This document shows positions 35,484-47,150 of a stretch of 64,000 nucleotides of DNA, one piece after another. The stretch spans positions 62,001-126,000 of the forward strand of contig NZ_JAJLQY010000010.1 of assembly GCF_020991275.1 (NCBI RefSeq), given 5' to 3'. Position numbers and translations under genes: made by a program. Numbering within the stretch: the stretch's first letter is position 1; every line of letters begins with the position of its first letter. Under the pieces are notes generated by a model. That model was not told the origin of the DNA. It made no database searches and worked only from the letters and a program-made list of their open reading frames with translations. The DNA comes from Actinocorallia sp. API 0066. Lineage in GTDB: Bacteria; Actinomycetota; Actinomycetes; Streptosporangiales; Streptosporangiaceae.

Positions 35484-37067
35484 CTAACGTACGAACAGCT
35501 GACCGGCCGCCGACCCCGCCAGGTCGAGCAGCGGCTGGGGCAGCACACCGAGTACCACAGTAGCCGCAAGCCCGAGGGCGACCGCCGCCGCGGTCGCCGG
35601 GGCGATGACGACGGACGGCCCGTCCGGCTCGGGTTCGCTGAAGAACATGACGACGATCACCCGGACGTAGAAGAACGCCGCGATGGCCGACGACAGCACA
35701 CCGACGATGACGAGCGGTGTCGCACCGGCTTCGACGGCGGCGGTGAACACCGCGAACTTCCCGGTGAACCCGCTGGTGAGCGGGATGCCGGCGAACGCCA
35801 GCAGGAAGAACGCGAAGATCCCCGCGACGACGGGCGAGCGCCGTCCGAGCCCGGCCCAGCGTGACAGGTGCCCTGCCTCGCCGCCGGTGTCCCGCACCAT
35901 GGAGACGACGGCGAACGCGCCGATCGTCGTCGCCCCGTAGGCGGCCAGGTAGAACAGCACGGCCGAGAGCCCGGCGGTGGAGGTGGTCACGATGCCCGTC
36001 AGCAGGAACCCGGCGTGCGCGACGGACGAGTAGGCCAGGAGCCGCTTGATGTCGGTCTGGGTGATGGCGACGACGGCGCCGACGACCATGGTGAGGATCG
36101 CCACGGCCCACATCATCGGCCGCCAGTCCCACCGCATGTTCTCGAACGCGACGTAGAACACCCGCAGCGTCGCCCCGACAGCCGACACGAGCGTGCCGGA
36201 GGCCATGAGCGCGGTGACGGGTGTGGGCGCCCCCTGGTAGACGTCGGGCTTCCACGAGTGGAAGGGCACCGCGCCCATCTTGAACAGGAGGCCGACCGCC
36301 AGCATCGCGACGCCCACGATCAGCACGATGGACGGCACCTCGACCGGCACCCCGGTGGCCGCACCCGGCCCCGAGCTGACGGCCAGCGCGATGTCGCCGA
36401 GCTTGACGCTGCCCGCGTACCCGTAGACGAGCGCGACGCCGAACAGGAAGAACGCCGACGAGAAGGCGCCGAGCAGGAAGTACTTCACCGCCGCCTCCTG
36501 GGAGAGGAGGCGACGCCGCCGCGCGAGCCCGCACAGCAGGTACAGCGGCAACGAGAGGACCTCAAGCGCCACGAACATCGTCAGCAGGTCGTTCGCGGCC
36601 GGGAACATCAGCATGCCCGCGACGGCGAACAGGGTGAGCGGGAAGATCTCGGTCTGCACCGAGCCCCGCGCCAGGGACTGCGCCTCCGCGTCGCTGCCGG
36701 GCAGCGCCGCGCCTTCGGCGACGAACGTCTCCTGCTGCCGGTCGGCGACGAGCAGGAGGCTGAGGATCGCCATGACGAGGATCGCGCCCTGGATGAACAG
36801 GGTGGGCCCGTCGATGCCGAGCGCGCCTTCGGCGTCCACGCTGTGCGGTTTCTGGTTGGCCGCGAGAATGGCCAGCCAGACAAGGGCGGAGCCGAGGGTG
36901 GCGAACGCGAGCGGGATCTGTACCCGGCCGCGCCAGGTCCGGCCGAAGACCGCCTCGACGAGGACGCCGAGGACGGCGCCGCCGAAGACGATGAGCATCG
37001 GCGCGAGCTGGCCGTATTCGAGGTGGGGCGCGCGGAAGTTCTCCGCCGCCAGGATGACGGTGCTCAC
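35484..37067 (-). CDS. nuoN: NADH-quinone oxidoreductase subunit N
   Basis: Antiporter-like pump subunit of 527 residues, last nuo gene of the complete 14-gene operon. The proton-path Glu (FVALEVLSLPLYLLCG) and Lys (GLLFKMGAVPFHSWKPDVYQG) are conserved. ATGA overlap with nuoM. A His-containing loop (QQETFVAEGAALPG) after TM3 is longer than in NuoN2. Confidence 0.97.
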   Translation of the reverse strand: MSTVILAAENFRAPHLEYGQLAPMLIVFGGAVLGVLVEAVFGRTWRGRVQIPLAFATLGSALVWLAILAANQKPHSVDAEGALGIDGPTLFIQGAILVMAILSLLLVADRQQETFVAEGAALPGSDAEAQSLARGSVQTEIFPLTLFAVAGMLMFPAANDLLTMFVALEVLSLPLYLLCGLARRRRLLSQEAAVKYFLLGAFSSAFFLFGVALVYGYAGSVKLGDIALAVSSGPGAATGVPVEVPSIVLIVGVAMLAVGLLFKMGAVPFHSWKPDVYQGAPTPVTALMASGTLVSAVGATLRVFYVAFENMRWDWRPMMWAVAILTMVVGAVVAITQTDIKRLLAYSSVAHAGFLLTGIVTTSTAGLSAVLFYLAAYGATTIGAFAVVSMVRDTGGEAGHLSRWAGLGRRSPVVAGIFAFFLLAFAGIPLTSGFTGKFAVFTAAVEAGATPLVIVGVLSSAIAAFFYVRVIVVMFFSEPEPDGPSVVIAPATAAAVALGLAATVVLGVLPQPLLDLAGSAAGQLFVR

Positions 37068-38668
37068 GGGTTGCCTCCCGGGGCTTCCGCGACGGTGGGT
37101 TCAGGGTCGTGTTTCTGCACGACCGAGAGTGTGTGGTCCACCGTGGGGTTGATCACGTTCACGATCGGCCCGGGGAAGAAGCCGAGCAGGACGATGACGG
37201 CGAGGATCGGGCCGATCGCGGCGAGTTCCCGCCTGCTGAGGTCGGGGAACGCGCCCTTGCGGCTGATCGCGTCGGCGGTGGGCCCGCCGGCGATCCGCTG
37301 GTAGGCCCACAGGACGTACAGGGCGGCCAGCACGATCCCGGACGTGGCGACGATGGCCGCGACCTGGTACCGGGTGAACGTCCCGACGAGCACCATGAAC
37401 TCCGAGACGAACGTCGAGAGCCCCGGCAGGGACAGCGCCGAGAGGCCCGCGATGAGGAACGTCCCGGCGAGCAGCGGCGCGACCTTCTGGACGCCGCCGT
37501 ACGCGTCGATCCGGGCCGAGCCGCGCCGGACGATCAGGTAGCCCGCGGCGAGGAACAGCGCGCCCGTGGAGAACCCGTGGTTCACCATGTAGAGGATCGC
37601 GCCGGACTGCGCCATGGACGTCATCGCGAAGATGCCGAGCACGATGAACCCGAAGTGGCTGATCGACGTGTAGGCGATGAGCCGCTTCAGGTCGACCTGC
37701 CCGATCGCGAGGACTGCCCCGTAGACGATGCTGATCACGGCGAACACGATGACGACGGGTGTCGCCCAGGTCGCGGCGCCGGGGAACAGCTCCAGGCAGA
37801 ACCGGATCATGCCGTAGGTGCCGATCTTGTCGAGCACGCCGACGATGAGCACGAGCGCGCCCGCCGGGGCCTGCGCGGCGGTGTCCGGCAGCCAGGTGTG
37901 CACGGGGAACATCGGCGCCTTGATCGCGAACGCGACGAAGAAGCCGAGGAACAGCCACTTGGCCGTCGCCGGGTCGAGGTCGAGCCCGGTGAGGTCGGTG
38001 AGCAGGAACGAGCCGCGGTCGGCGAAGACGTACAGCCCGATGACGGCGACGAGCATGAGGAGCCCGCCGAACAGGGAGTACAGCAGGAACTTCACGGCGG
38101 CGTAGGAGCGCTGCGGCCCGCCGAAGATCCCGATGAGGAAGTACACCGGGATGAGGATGGCCTCGAAGAAGACGTAGAAGAGGAAGACGTCGGTCGCCGC
38201 GAAGACGCCGATCATCATCGCCTCCATGAGGAGGATCAGCGCGAAGTACGTCTTGGCCGAGCGCTGGCCGACCGCCCCGAGGGGCGCCTTTCCGCCCTTG
38301 GCCGCGGCTTCGGCGGCCTTGGCTGCGGCGACCTCCTCGAACGCGCCGCCGTACCTGTCGGCGGCGGTCCAGCTCGCCAGCATGACGAGCGGGACGAGCA
38401 CGAGCGACATGAGCACGAGGACGAGAGCCATGCCGTCCAGGCCGACCGCCCAGTGGACGCCGAAGTCACGGATCCACCAGTAGGTCTCGGCGAACTGGTA
38501 GCGGGCGGTGGACGAGGTGTCCCAGCCCGTCGCCAGGGCGACGCCGAAGATCAGCACGAGCAGCGCGAAGCCGAGGCCGATCTGCTTGGCCAGCTCCTCG
38601 CGCCCCTTGGGCAGCAGCGCGACGACGAGCGCGCCGAGCGCGGGAAGGGCGATGAGTGCGGAGAGCAT
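37064..38668 (-). CDS. nuoM: NADH-quinone oxidoreductase subunit M
   Basis: Membrane pump subunit of 534 residues. Key residues are in FVFFEAILIPVYFLIG (Glu) and AFAIKAPMFPVHTWLPD (Lys). A cytoplasmic loop of about 25 Ala/Lys/Gly residues (EEVAAAKAAEAAAKGGKAPL) is inserted near residue 115, absent from NuoM2. Its ATG shares one base with the nuoL stop (TGATG). Confidence 0.97.
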   Translation of the reverse strand: MLSALIALPALGALVVALLPKGREELAKQIGLGFALLVLIFGVALATGWDTSSTARYQFAETYWWIRDFGVHWAVGLDGMALVLVLMSLVLVPLVMLASWTAADRYGGAFEEVAAAKAAEAAAKGGKAPLGAVGQRSAKTYFALILLMEAMMIGVFAATDVFLFYVFFEAILIPVYFLIGIFGGPQRSYAAVKFLLYSLFGGLLMLVAVIGLYVFADRGSFLLTDLTGLDLDPATAKWLFLGFFVAFAIKAPMFPVHTWLPDTAAQAPAGALVLIVGVLDKIGTYGMIRFCLELFPGAATWATPVVIVFAVISIVYGAVLAIGQVDLKRLIAYTSISHFGFIVLGIFAMTSMAQSGAILYMVNHGFSTGALFLAAGYLIVRRGSARIDAYGGVQKVAPLLAGTFLIAGLSALSLPGLSTFVSEFMVLVGTFTRYQVAAIVATSGIVLAALYVLWAYQRIAGGPTADAISRKGAFPDLSRRELAAIGPILAVIVLLGFFPGPIVNVINPTVDHTLSVVQKHDPEPTVAEAPGGNP

Positions 38669-40560
38669 CAGATCCTCACCACCAGGAGTGCGGCGACGAG
38701 GATGCCCGCGCCGAGGAACATGGAAAGGGCGTAGGACCGGACGAATCCGGTCTGGAGCCGCCGGACCCGGCCGGAGGTGCCGCCGACGCCGGCGGCGAGG
38801 CCGTTGACGACGCCGTCGACGCCCCGGTTGTCGAACCAGACCGACAGGCGGGTGAGCCACTGGCCGGGCCGCATGAGGAGCGACTCGTTGATGGCGTCCC
38901 CGTACAGGTCGCGCCGCGCGAACGTGGTGAGCCACGAGCCTCGGGGTGCCTCGCGCGGCACCGGGTTGGCGCCGTACTTGATCCAGGCGATGACGACGCC
39001 GATGACGACGAGCGCCAGCGTGACGATGCCGACGGCGCTGAAGTAGTCGTGCTCGGTGTGCGGTGTGCGGGTGACGGGTTCGAGGAAGGCCCCGAACCTG
39101 TCGCCGAGCATGAGGAACCCGCCCATGCCGATGGAGCCGAGCGCGAGCACCACGAGCGGCACCCACATGACGGGCGGCGACTCGTGCGGGTGCGCGTCGT
39201 CGTCCCAGCGCGCCTTGCCGAAGAACGTCATGAAGATCAGGCGCGACATGTAGAACGCGGTGATGGCCGCGCCGACGATGGTGCAGATCCCGAGGACGGT
39301 GTTCTCGTGCCAGGCGGCCTCGATGATGCCGTCCTTGGTGAAGAAGCCCGAGAACGGCGGGACGCCGATGATGGCGAGGTAGCCGAAGAAGAACGTGATG
39401 AAGGTGATCGGCAGGATCTTGCGGAGCGCGCCGTACTTGCGCATGTCCACGTCGTCCTTCATCGCGTGCATGACCGAGCCGGCGCCGAGGAACATCCCGG
39501 CCTTGAAGAAGCCGTGCGCGATGAGGTGGGCGATGGCGACGACGTATCCGACGGGGCCGAGACCGGCGGCGAGCACCATGTAGCCGATCTGCGACATCGT
39601 GGAGCCCGCGAGGGCCTTCTTGATGTCGTCCTTGGCGCATCCGATGATCGCTCCGGCGAGCAGGGTGGCCGCGCCGACGATCGCGACGACGGTCTGGGCC
39701 GCGACGGACGCCTCGAAGATCACCCCGGACCTGACGATGAGGTAGACGCCGGCGGTGACCATCGTCGCCGCGTGGATGAGCGCCGACACCGGGGTCGGGC
39801 CCTCCATGGCGTCCAGGAGCCAGGACTGGAGCGGGAGCTGGGCGGACTTGCCGCACGCGCCGAGCAGCAGCATCAGCCCGAGCGCGGTCATGACGCCCTG
39901 GGAGGCCCCCGACACCTTGCCGAAGACCTCTTCGAAGGCGAGCGACCCGAACGTCGCGACCATGATGCCGAGCGCGATGACGAGGCCGATGTCGCCGACC
40001 CGGTTCACCACGAACGCCTTCTTGGCGGCGGCAGCGGCGGTCGGCTTGTGCTGCCAGAAGCCGATCAGCAGGTAGGACGCCAGGCCGACGCCCTCCCAGC
40101 CGATGAACAGGCCGAGGTAGTTGTCCGACAGGACCAGCAGCAGCATGGCCGCGACGAACAGGTTGAGGTAGGCGAAGAAGCGACGGCGGTGGGCGTCGTG
40201 CGCCATGTAGCCGATCGAGTAGACGTGGATGAGCGTGCCGACGAAGGTGATCAGCAGGACGAAGCTGATGGACAGCTGGTCGAGCAGGATCCCGAGGTCG
40301 AAGCTCAGGTCACCGGTCTTGAGGAACTGGTACAGGTGCAGGCTGCGGGCGCGTTCTTCGCCGCCGTAGCCGAGCATCTGCCAGAACATCGCGAAGCCGA
40401 GCACGAAGGCGCCGCCGGACAGCAGCGTCGCCAGGTAGTGGCCCCACCTGTCGGTGGCGCGCCCGCCCAGCAGCAGGATCGCGGCGCCCGCCAACGGCAG
40501 GACGACGAGCAGCCAGGCGTACGCCTGGAGCCCGGTCGCGGCGAGGGTATGGCTCTCCAA
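38668..40560 (-). CDS. nuoL: NADH-quinone oxidoreductase subunit L
   Basis: Distal pump subunit of 630 residues with the long C-terminal region that forms the lateral helix along the membrane arm. Conserved Glu in [16 protein letters not shown], Lys in [19 protein letters not shown], and the family block [20 protein letters not shown]. The ATG at 40560 lies 10 bases after the nuoK stop. Confidence 0.97.
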   Translation of the reverse strand: MESHTLAATGLQAYAWLLVVLPLAGAAILLLGGRATDRWGHYLATLLSGGAFVLGFAMFWQMLGYGGEERARSLHLYQFLKTGDLSFDLGILLDQLSISFVLLITFVGTLIHVYSIGYMAHDAHRRRFFAYLNLFVAAMLLLVLSDNYLGLFIGWEGVGLASYLLIGFWQHKPTAAAAAKKAFVVNRVGDIGLVIALGIMVATFGSLAFEEVFGKVSGASQGVMTALGLMLLLGACGKSAQLPLQSWLLDAMEGPTPVSALIHAATMVTAGVYLIVRSGVIFEASVAAQTVVAIVGAATLLAGAIIGCAKDDIKKALAGSTMSQIGYMVLAAGLGPVGYVVAIAHLIAHGFFKAGMFLGAGSVMHAMKDDVDMRKYGALRKILPITFITFFFGYLAIIGVPPFSGFFTKDGIIEAAWHENTVLGICTIVGAAITAFYMSRLIFMTFFGKARWDDDAHPHESPPVMWVPLVVLALGSIGMGGFLMLGDRFGAFLEPVTRTPHTEHDYFSAVGIVTLALVVIGVVIAWIKYGANPVPREAPRGSWLTTFARRDLYGDAINESLLMRPGQWLTRLSVWFDNRGVDGVVNGLAAGVGGTSGRVRRLQTGFVRSYALSMFLGAGILVAALLVVRI

Positions 40561-40570
40561 TGCCCCGCTC

Positions 40571-40864
40571 CTAGTACTTCAGCAGGTTCGCGTCGTCGAC
40601 CGACGAGGACCTGCGGGTTCGGAAGATGGTCATGATGATCGCCAGCCCGACCACGACTTCGGCGGCGGCGACGACCATCACGAAGAACGCGATGATCTGG
40701 CCGTCCAGGTTGCCGTGCAGCTTGGCGAAGCTGACGAAGGCGAGGTTGGTGGCGTTGAGCATCAGCTCGACGCACATGAACACCACGATGGCGTTGCGGC
40801 GGGTGAGCACGCCGACGGCGCCGATGGTGAACAGGAGCGAGGAGAGGACGAGGTAGTGGCTCAC
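40571..40864 (-). CDS. nuoK: NADH-quinone oxidoreductase subunit K
   Basis: Three-helix membrane subunit of 97 residues, standard length. Both E-channel glutamates are present ([10 protein letters not shown] and [11 protein letters not shown]). GTG start at 40864 overlapping the nuoJ stop (GTGA). Confidence 0.97.
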   Translation of the reverse strand: MSHYLVLSSLLFTIGAVGVLTRRNAIVVFMCVELMLNATNLAFVSFAKLHGNLDGQIIAFFVMVVAAAEVVVGLAIIMTIFRTRRSSSVDDANLLKY

Positions 40865-41628
40865 TGCTGGGTCTCCTGCACGGCCTTGAGGTCCTCCTCG
40901 ATCGCCTCGGCCTCGCTGACGCCGCCGAGGTCGGTGTGCCGTTCCGCGGGGTCGTCGCCGCGGCCGGTGAGGACGGGGTTGAGCGACAGCTCCGAGACGG
41001 AGCCGTCGGGCAGCAGCGCGGGCATGTCCACCGCGTTGTGCCGGGCGTAGGTGCCGGACGCGGGCAGGTTGCCCGGGTGCGTCCCGGACTTGAACCGCTC
41101 TTCCGACAGCTCCCGCTGCGTCGCCTTGGGCCGGGCCCGTTCCTTGTGCGCCAGCACCATCGCGCCGAGCGCCGCGGTGATGAGCAGCGCGCTCGTCACC
41201 TCGAAGGCGAACACGTACCTGCCGAAGATCAGCCGGGCGAGCCCGACGACGTTGCCTTCGGCGTTGGCGGCGGCGAGGCCGACGTCCTCGGAGAAGACGG
41301 CCGAGCCGAACCCGAAGACGAGCAGGCCGCCGAAGCCGAGCCCGGCGATCCCCGCCCAGAGCCGCTGCCCGGAGATCGTCTCCACCAGTGAGTCGGTGGT
41401 GGAGACGCCGACGAGCATCAGCACGAACAGGAACAGCATCAGCACCGCGCCGGTGTAGACGATCACCTGCACGAGCGCGAGGAACGGCGCGTCCTGGACG
41501 GCGTAGAGCGCGGCGAGGCAGAGCATGACGATCGCCAGCAGCAGCGCCGAGTACACCGCCTTCTTCTGGAAGATCATGCCGAGCGCGGCGGCCACGGACA
41601 CCACCGCGAGGATCCAGAAGGTGACCAT
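40861..41628 (-). CDS. nuoJ: NADH-quinone oxidoreductase subunit J
   Basis: A 255-residue membrane subunit. Five helices occupy the first 170 residues, with the signature [21 protein letters not shown] polar tail of about 85 residues ([15 protein letters not shown] onward) extends into the cytoplasm; this tail is absent from NuoJ2. TGATG overlap with nuoI. Confidence 0.96.
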   Translation of the reverse strand: MVTFWILAVVSVAAALGMIFQKKAVYSALLLAIVMLCLAALYAVQDAPFLALVQVIVYTGAVLMLFLFVLMLVGVSTTDSLVETISGQRLWAGIAGLGFGGLLVFGFGSAVFSEDVGLAAANAEGNVVGLARLIFGRYVFAFEVTSALLITAALGAMVLAHKERARPKATQRELSEERFKSGTHPGNLPASGTYARHNAVDMPALLPDGSVSELSLNPVLTGRGDDPAERHTDLGGVSEAEAIEEDLKAVQETQQ

Positions 41629-42155
41629 CAGAAGTCACCGTCCTTGGCGCCCAGCCCCAGCCGGTAGTAGTCCTCCTCGGTGTCGCCGAGCTCCATCGGG
41701 TGCGGCGGCTCGGTCATGCCCTCGCGCAGCGGCGCGAGCAGCATCTCCTTGGTGTAGATGAGGGCTTCCCGGCTGTCGTCGGCCAGCTCGTACTCGTTGG
41801 TCATGGTGAGCGCCCGGGTCGGGCACGCCTCGATGCACAGCCCGCACAGGATGCAGCGCAGGTAGTTGATCTGGTAGACGCGGCCGTACCGCTCGCCCGG
41901 CGAGAACCTGTCCTCGTCGGTGTTGTCGCCCGCCTCGACGTAGATCGCGTCGGCGGGGCAGGCCCAGGCGCACAGCTCGCACCCGATGCACTTCTCCAGG
42001 CCGTCGGGCCAGCGGTTGAGCTGGTGCCTGCCGTGGAAGCGGGGCGCGGTCGGGAGTTTGACCTCCGGGTACTGGACCGTCTCTACCTTGGTGAACAGCT
42101 GGTGGAAAGCGACCCCGAACCCCTTGACCGGGTTCAGGAAGTCAGTGAATCCCAC
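41628..42155 (-). CDS. nuoI: NADH-quinone oxidoreductase subunit I
   Basis: A 175-residue 2x[4Fe-4S] ferredoxin-like subunit. Both motifs are complete: [12 protein letters not shown] and [12 protein letters not shown]. It links NuoG to cluster N2 in NuoB. GTG start at 42155, 14 bases inside the end of nuoH. The C-terminal acidic tail ([14 protein letters not shown]) is typical of actinomycetes. Confidence 0.97.
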   Translation of the reverse strand: MGFTDFLNPVKGFGVAFHQLFTKVETVQYPEVKLPTAPRFHGRHQLNRWPDGLEKCIGCELCAWACPADAIYVEAGDNTDEDRFSPGERYGRVYQINYLRCILCGLCIEACPTRALTMTNEYELADDSREALIYTKEMLLAPLREGMTEPPHPMELGDTEEDYYRLGLGAKDGDF

Positions 42156-43458
42156 TTTCGACCTCCTTCTTCTCGGTCGCGGGCCGCGGGACGGCGCCGT
42201 GGTAGTGCGGGGCGTCCAGCGGCGGTACGGGGAACCCGCCGGCGAACGGGTCGGGCTTGACGGCGGTGGGCCGGGCGGGCTCCTGGTCGGCTTCGGCGGC
42301 GCGGGCGCGGTCGCGGCGCAGCCGGTCCACCACCACCGAGATCCCGGCGATGATCGCGAGCAGCGCCGAGGTGCCGACGACGAACACCAGCGGGCTGTAC
42401 CCGGCGTTGCCGAGCGCGCGGAAGGTGGCGATGAGGAGGATCCAGCCGAGCGAGACCGGCATGAGGACCTTCCAGCCGAGCTTCATCAGCTGGTCGTAGC
42501 GGACGCGCGGGAGCGCGGCGCGCAGCCAGATGAAGAAGAAGATGAACATCCACATCTTCACCAGGAACCACAGGATGGGCCACCAGCCCTCGTTCGCGCC
42601 CGCCCAGAACGTCGAGATCGGGGCGGGGGCCCGCCAGCCGCCGAGGAACAGCGTGGTGGCCAGCGCGGACAGCGTCGCGAGGTTGATGTACTCGGCGAGG
42701 AAGAACATCGCGAACTTCAGCGACGAGTACTCGGTGTGGAAGCCGCCGACGATCTCGCCCTCGCCCTCGGGCAGGTCGAACGGGATGCGGCCGGACTCGC
42801 CCATCATGGTGATCACGAAGATCACGAACGAGGGCAGCAGCATCACCACGAACCAGCGGTCGTGCTGGGCGGCGACGATCCCGGACGTCGAGAGCGTCCC
42901 GGCGAACAGGAACACCCCGACGAACGACAGCGCCATCGCGATCTCGTAGGAGATCACCTGGGCGCTGGAGCGCAGCCCGCCGAGCAGCGAGTAGGGCGAC
43001 ATCGACGCCCAGCCCGCCAGCACGAACCCGTAGACGCCGAGCGACGCCATCGCCAGCACCAGCAGCACCGCGACCGGAAGGTCGGTGCCCTGGAGCGGGG
43101 TCTGGTGGCCGAACACCGACACGGTCGGGCCGAACGGGATGACGACGAACGAGATGAACGCCGGGACGGCGGCGATGACCGGGGCCGACCAGAAGACGAC
43201 CTTGTCGACGCCCGCCGGGACGATGTCCTCCTTCAGCGCCAGCTTGACGCCGTCGGCGAGGCCCTGGAGCAGGCCGAACGGGCCACACCGGTTGGGGCCG
43301 ACGCGCAGTTGCATCCGGCCGATGATCCGGCGCTCCACCCACATGGACAGCAGCACGGTGAGGACAAGGAAGACGAAGATAGCCAGGACCTTGCCCAGCA
43401 TCAGCCACCAGGGGTCCTTGCCGAAGTCCGACAGTGTCGGATACGGGTAGTCCTCCAT
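42142..43458 (-). CDS. nuoH: NADH-quinone oxidoreductase subunit H
   Basis: A 438-residue quinone-tunnel subunit. Signature segments are [19 protein letters not shown], the acidic loop [16 protein letters not shown] and [17 protein letters not shown] Pro-rich cytoplasmic C-terminal extension of about 90 residues (from [17 protein letters not shown]) is not present in NuoH2 and is typical of the actinomycete NADH-linked complex. TGATG overlap with nuoG. Confidence 0.96.
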   Translation of the reverse strand: MEDYPYPTLSDFGKDPWWLMLGKVLAIFVFLVLTVLLSMWVERRIIGRMQLRVGPNRCGPFGLLQGLADGVKLALKEDIVPAGVDKVVFWSAPVIAAVPAFISFVVIPFGPTVSVFGHQTPLQGTDLPVAVLLVLAMASLGVYGFVLAGWASMSPYSLLGGLRSSAQVISYEIAMALSFVGVFLFAGTLSTSGIVAAQHDRWFVVMLLPSFVIFVITMMGESGRIPFDLPEGEGEIVGGFHTEYSSLKFAMFFLAEYINLATLSALATTLFLGGWRAPAPISTFWAGANEGWWPILWFLVKMWMFIFFFIWLRAALPRVRYDQLMKLGWKVLMPVSLGWILLIATFRALGNAGYSPLVFVVGTSALLAIIAGISVVVDRLRRDRARAAEADQEPARPTAVKPDPFAGGFPVPPLDAPHYHGAVPRPATEKKEVESGIH

Positions 43459-45857
43459 CAGAGCACCCCTCCGATCTTCACGACGCTGCCCGCCGTCGCG
43501 CCCAGTTCCTTCAGGACGCGGACGCCGCCGCTGTTGCCGGGCAGCCAGACGACGCCGTCGGGCAGGTCGTCCACCACGAGCGGCAGGGTGACCGCGCCGG
43601 TGTCGGTGGAGACCGTCACGAGGCCGGACAGCCGGTTGGCGTCGGCGGTCGCCCGCGACATCCGGGCGACGGCGGGCCGCGCGGTGCCCTTCAGGTGCGG
43701 TTCGCCGTCCTGGAGGGAGCCGTCGTCCAGGAGCAGCCGCCAGGTGGCGAGCAGCGCCTCCCCGTCGCCGGGCGTGTAGGTGAACTCGGTGAGGGTGGTC
43801 GGCGCCTCGGGCCGCTCGCCCTTGTAGGAGCCGAGTTCGGCCAGCTCGCGCCGCGCGGCGGCGGCGTCGGGCAGGCCCAGGTGGAAGTCGAGCTCGTCGG
43901 CGAGCGCGCCGAGCACGGCGAGGTCGGTGAGCGCGCCGGGCACCTTCAGCGCCCGCTCGAAGGACCTGCCGCGGCCCTCCCAGTTGACGAACGTGCCGGC
44001 CTTCTCGGCGACCGCCGCGACCGGCAGCACCACGTCGGCGCGGTCGGTGACGGCGCTGGCCCGCAGCTCCAGGCTGACGATGAACGGCGTCCGGTCCAGC
44101 GCGGCGAGCGCGAACTCGGGGTCGGCCAGGTCGTAGGGGTCGACGCCGCCGATGACCAGCGCCTCGATGTCGCCGGAGTAGGCGGCGGCGAGGATGTGCT
44201 GGGTGTCGCGGCCGGGCGCGTCCGGCACGGAGCTGACGCCCCACACCCGGGCGACCTCGGCCCGCGCGAGCGGGTCGGTGACGGGCCGTCCGATGGGCAG
44301 CAGGCCCGGCAGCACGCCCGCCTCGACGGCGCCGCGCTCACCCGACCTGCGCGGGATCCACGCGAGCCGCGCGCCGGTGGACTGGGCGAGCCGCACGACG
44401 GCGCTGAGCGCGCCCGGCACCTGCGCGAGCCGCTCGCCGACGAGGATCACCGAGCCGTCGGCGGCGAGTTCCCGCGCCGCCTCGCCGGAGATGCTGAGCG
44501 CCTCCGGCTCGCCGCCCGGCGCCGCCTGGAGGAGCCTGGCGTTCAGCTTGGTGAGGCCCCGGCTGGCGAACGGCGCGATCGACAGCACCTTGAGCCCGTG
44601 CTTGCGGACGGCCTTGCGCAGCCGCAGGAAGACGGCGGCCGCCTCCTCCTCGGGCTCCAGGCCCGCCAGCAGCACGACGGGAGCCTTCTCCAGATCGGAG
44701 AACGACACCTCGATACCGTGCCCTGCCACGCCCCACGCCAGGAAGTCGGCCTCCTCCGCGCTCAGCGGACGGGCCCGGAAGTCCACGTCGTTGGTGCCGA
44801 GCGCGATCCGCGCGAACTTCGCGTACGCGTAGGAGTCCTCCAGGGTGAGCCGTCCGCCCGTGAGCACGCCCGCGCGCTTCCAGCCCAGCCCCTCGGCCGC
44901 GACGCGCAGCGCCTCCGGCCACGACGCGGGCTCAAGGACGCCGTCCTCGTTGCGGACGAGCGGGTAGCGGAGCCGGTCGGGCTGGGTGGCGTAGGTGAAC
45001 GCCCACCTTCCCTTGTCGCAGTTCCACTCCTCGTTCACCTGCGGGTCGTCCCCGGCGAGGCGCCGGGTGACCTTGCCGCGCCGGTGGTCGGTGCGCAGCG
45101 CGCAGCCCGACGAGCAGTGCTCGCACACCGACGGCGACGACACCAGGTCGAACGGCCGCGCCCGGAACCGGTAGGCGGCGCCGGTCAGCGCGCCGACCGG
45201 GCAGATCTGCACGGTGTTGCCGGAGAAGTAGGACGAGAACGGCTCGCCGTCCGCCGTCCCGACCTGCTCCTTGGCGCCGCGCTCGAACAGGTCGATGAAC
45301 GGGTCGCCGGCGATCTGGTCGGAGAACCGGGTGCAGCGCGCGCACTGGATGCAGCGCTCGCGGTCCAGCAGCACCTGCGACGACAGCGACAGCGGCTTGG
45401 CGAACGTGCGCTTGCGCTCGGTGAACCGGGACTCACCGCGCCCGTTGGACATCGCCTGGTTCTGCAACGGGCATTCGCCGCCCTTGTCGCAGACCGGGCA
45501 GTCCAGCGGGTGGTTGATGAGCAGGAACTCCATCACGCCCTTCTGCGCCCTGTCGGCGACCGGGGACGTGAGCTGGGTGTTGACGACCATGCCGGCGGCG
45601 ACCGGGATCGTGCAGGACGCCTGCGGCTTGGGGAAGCCCCGCCCGTTCCCGGCGTCGGGGATGTCGACCAGGCACTGGCGGCAGGCGCCGACCGGGTCGA
45701 GCAGCGGGTGGTCGCAGAACCGGGGGATCTGGATGCCGAGCAGTTCGGCGGCCCGGATCACCAGGGTCCCCTTCGGGACGGAGATCTCGAAGCCGTCGAT
45801 GGTGAGGGAGACGAGGTCCTCCCGGGGAACGACGCCCGTCTCGGAAGTCGCGGTCAT
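43458..45857 (-). CDS. nuoG: NADH-quinone oxidoreductase subunit G
   Basis: A 799-residue iron-sulfur subunit. The N-terminal [2Fe-2S] motif ([18 protein letters not shown]) is followed by [13 protein letters not shown], then [10 protein letters not shown], and the molybdopterin-like domain opens with the N7-type CEHCSSGC...NCDKGRW set. The rest is the degenerate molybdoenzyme fold without cofactor. The ATG directly follows the nuoF stop (TAAATG). The second nuo cluster has no counterpart. Confidence 0.97.
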   Translation of the reverse strand: MTATSETGVVPREDLVSLTIDGFEISVPKGTLVIRAAELLGIQIPRFCDHPLLDPVGACRQCLVDIPDAGNGRGFPKPQASCTIPVAAGMVVNTQLTSPVADRAQKGVMEFLLINHPLDCPVCDKGGECPLQNQAMSNGRGESRFTERKRTFAKPLSLSSQVLLDRERCIQCARCTRFSDQIAGDPFIDLFERGAKEQVGTADGEPFSSYFSGNTVQICPVGALTGAAYRFRARPFDLVSSPSVCEHCSSGCALRTDHRRGKVTRRLAGDDPQVNEEWNCDKGRWAFTYATQPDRLRYPLVRNEDGVLEPASWPEALRVAAEGLGWKRAGVLTGGRLTLEDSYAYAKFARIALGTNDVDFRARPLSAEEADFLAWGVAGHGIEVSFSDLEKAPVVLLAGLEPEEEAAAVFLRLRKAVRKHGLKVLSIAPFASRGLTKLNARLLQAAPGGEPEALSISGEAARELAADGSVILVGERLAQVPGALSAVVRLAQSTGARLAWIPRRSGERGAVEAGVLPGLLPIGRPVTDPLARAEVARVWGVSSVPDAPGRDTQHILAAAYSGDIEALVIGGVDPYDLADPEFALAALDRTPFIVSLELRASAVTDRADVVLPVAAVAEKAGTFVNWEGRGRSFERALKVPGALTDLAVLGALADELDFHLGLPDAAAARRELAELGSYKGERPEAPTTLTEFTYTPGDGEALLATWRLLLDDGSLQDGEPHLKGTARPAVARMSRATADANRLSGLVTVSTDTGAVTLPLVVDDLPDGVVWLPGNSGGVRVLKELGATAGSVVKIGGVL

Positions 45858-47150
45858 TTATGCGCCCCACTTCGTGGACTTGGCGGGGTCGAACGGGCAC
45901 CCGCCGTGGGTGAAGTGCGCCAGGTACTCCTCGCGGAAGTACTTGATCGACGAGTGGATCGGGCTCGTCGCGCCGTCGCCGAGCGCGCAGAACGACCTGC
46001 CGAGGATGTTGTCGGCGATGTCGTTCATCGTGGACAGGTCCTCTTCGGTGCCCTGCCCGGCGTCCAGGCGCTTCAGCATCTGCTTGAGCCAGTAGGTGCC
46101 CTCGCGGCACGGCGTGCACTTGCCGCAGGACTCGTGCGCGTAGAAGTCCGTCCACCGGGAGACGGCCCGCACCACGCACGTCGTCTCGTCGAAGATCTGC
46201 AACGCGCGGGTGCCGAGCATCGACCCGGCCGCGCCGACCGACTCGAAGTCCAGCGGCACGTCCAGGTGCTCGGCCGTGAAGATCGGGGTGGAGGAGCCGC
46301 CGGGCGTCCAGAACTTCAGCTCGTGGCCCTCGCGGATGCCGCCCGCCATCTCCAGCAGTTCGCGCAGCGTGATGCCGAGCGGCGCCTCGTACTGGCCGGG
46401 CCTGGTGACGTGGCCGGAGAGCGAGAAGATGCCGAAGCCCTTGGACTTCTCGGTGCCCATCGAGGCGAACCAGTCCGCGCCCCTGCCGACGATCGAGGGA
46501 ACCGACGCGATGGACTCGACGTTGTTCACCACGGTGGGTCCGCCGTAAAGGCCCGCCACGGCGGGGAAGGGGGGCTTCAGCCTGGGCTGTCCCCGGAACC
46601 CTTCGAGCGAGTCCAGCAGCGCCGTCTCCTCGCCGCAGATGTAGGCGCCCGCGCCGGCGTGCACCACGAGTTCCAGGTCAAAACCCGACCCGAGGATGTC
46701 GGTGCCGAGGTAACCCGCCTCGTACGCCTCCGCGACCGCCTGCTGGAGCCGCCGGATGACGTGCAGGACCTCGCCGCGCACGTAGATGAACGCCTGGTGC
46801 GCGCCGATCGCGAAGGAGCTGATGACGATTCCCTCGACCAGCACGTGCGGGTTCGCGAGCATCAGCGGGATGTCCTTGCACGTCCCGGGCTCGGACTCGT
46901 CGGCGTTGACCACCAGGTAGGTGGGTTTGCCGGTGCCCTGGGCGAGGAATCCCCACTTCATGCCGGTGGGGAAGCCGGCGCCGCCACGGCCGCGCAGCCC
47001 CGAGTCCTTGACCGCCTCGACGATCGCCGAAGGCTCCATCGTGAGCGCCTGACGCAGGGAGGAGTAACCGCCGTCCCGCTCGTAGCCCGCGAGGGTGAAG
47101 GAGTCCGCCTGGTCCCAGTTCCTGGTGAGGACGGGGGTGAGTGTCGTCAC
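45858..47150 (-). CDS. nuoF: NADH-quinone oxidoreductase subunit F
   Basis: NADH-binding flavoprotein of 430 residues. The FMN/NADH site GRGGAGFPTG is at about 54-63, with the acidic loop NADESEPGTCKD following. The N3 cluster motif ESCGKCTPCREG lies near residue 345. The GTG at 47150 overlaps the nuoE stop (GTGA); an in-frame ATG at 47162 is an alternative that would add four residues. Confidence 0.96.
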   Translation of the reverse strand: MTTLTPVLTRNWDQADSFTLAGYERDGGYSSLRQALTMEPSAIVEAVKDSGLRGRGGAGFPTGMKWGFLAQGTGKPTYLVVNADESEPGTCKDIPLMLANPHVLVEGIVISSFAIGAHQAFIYVRGEVLHVIRRLQQAVAEAYEAGYLGTDILGSGFDLELVVHAGAGAYICGEETALLDSLEGFRGQPRLKPPFPAVAGLYGGPTVVNNVESIASVPSIVGRGADWFASMGTEKSKGFGIFSLSGHVTRPGQYEAPLGITLRELLEMAGGIREGHELKFWTPGGSSTPIFTAEHLDVPLDFESVGAAGSMLGTRALQIFDETTCVVRAVSRWTDFYAHESCGKCTPCREGTYWLKQMLKRLDAGQGTEEDLSTMNDIADNILGRSFCALGDGATSPIHSSIKYFREEYLAHFTHGGCPFDPAKSTKWGA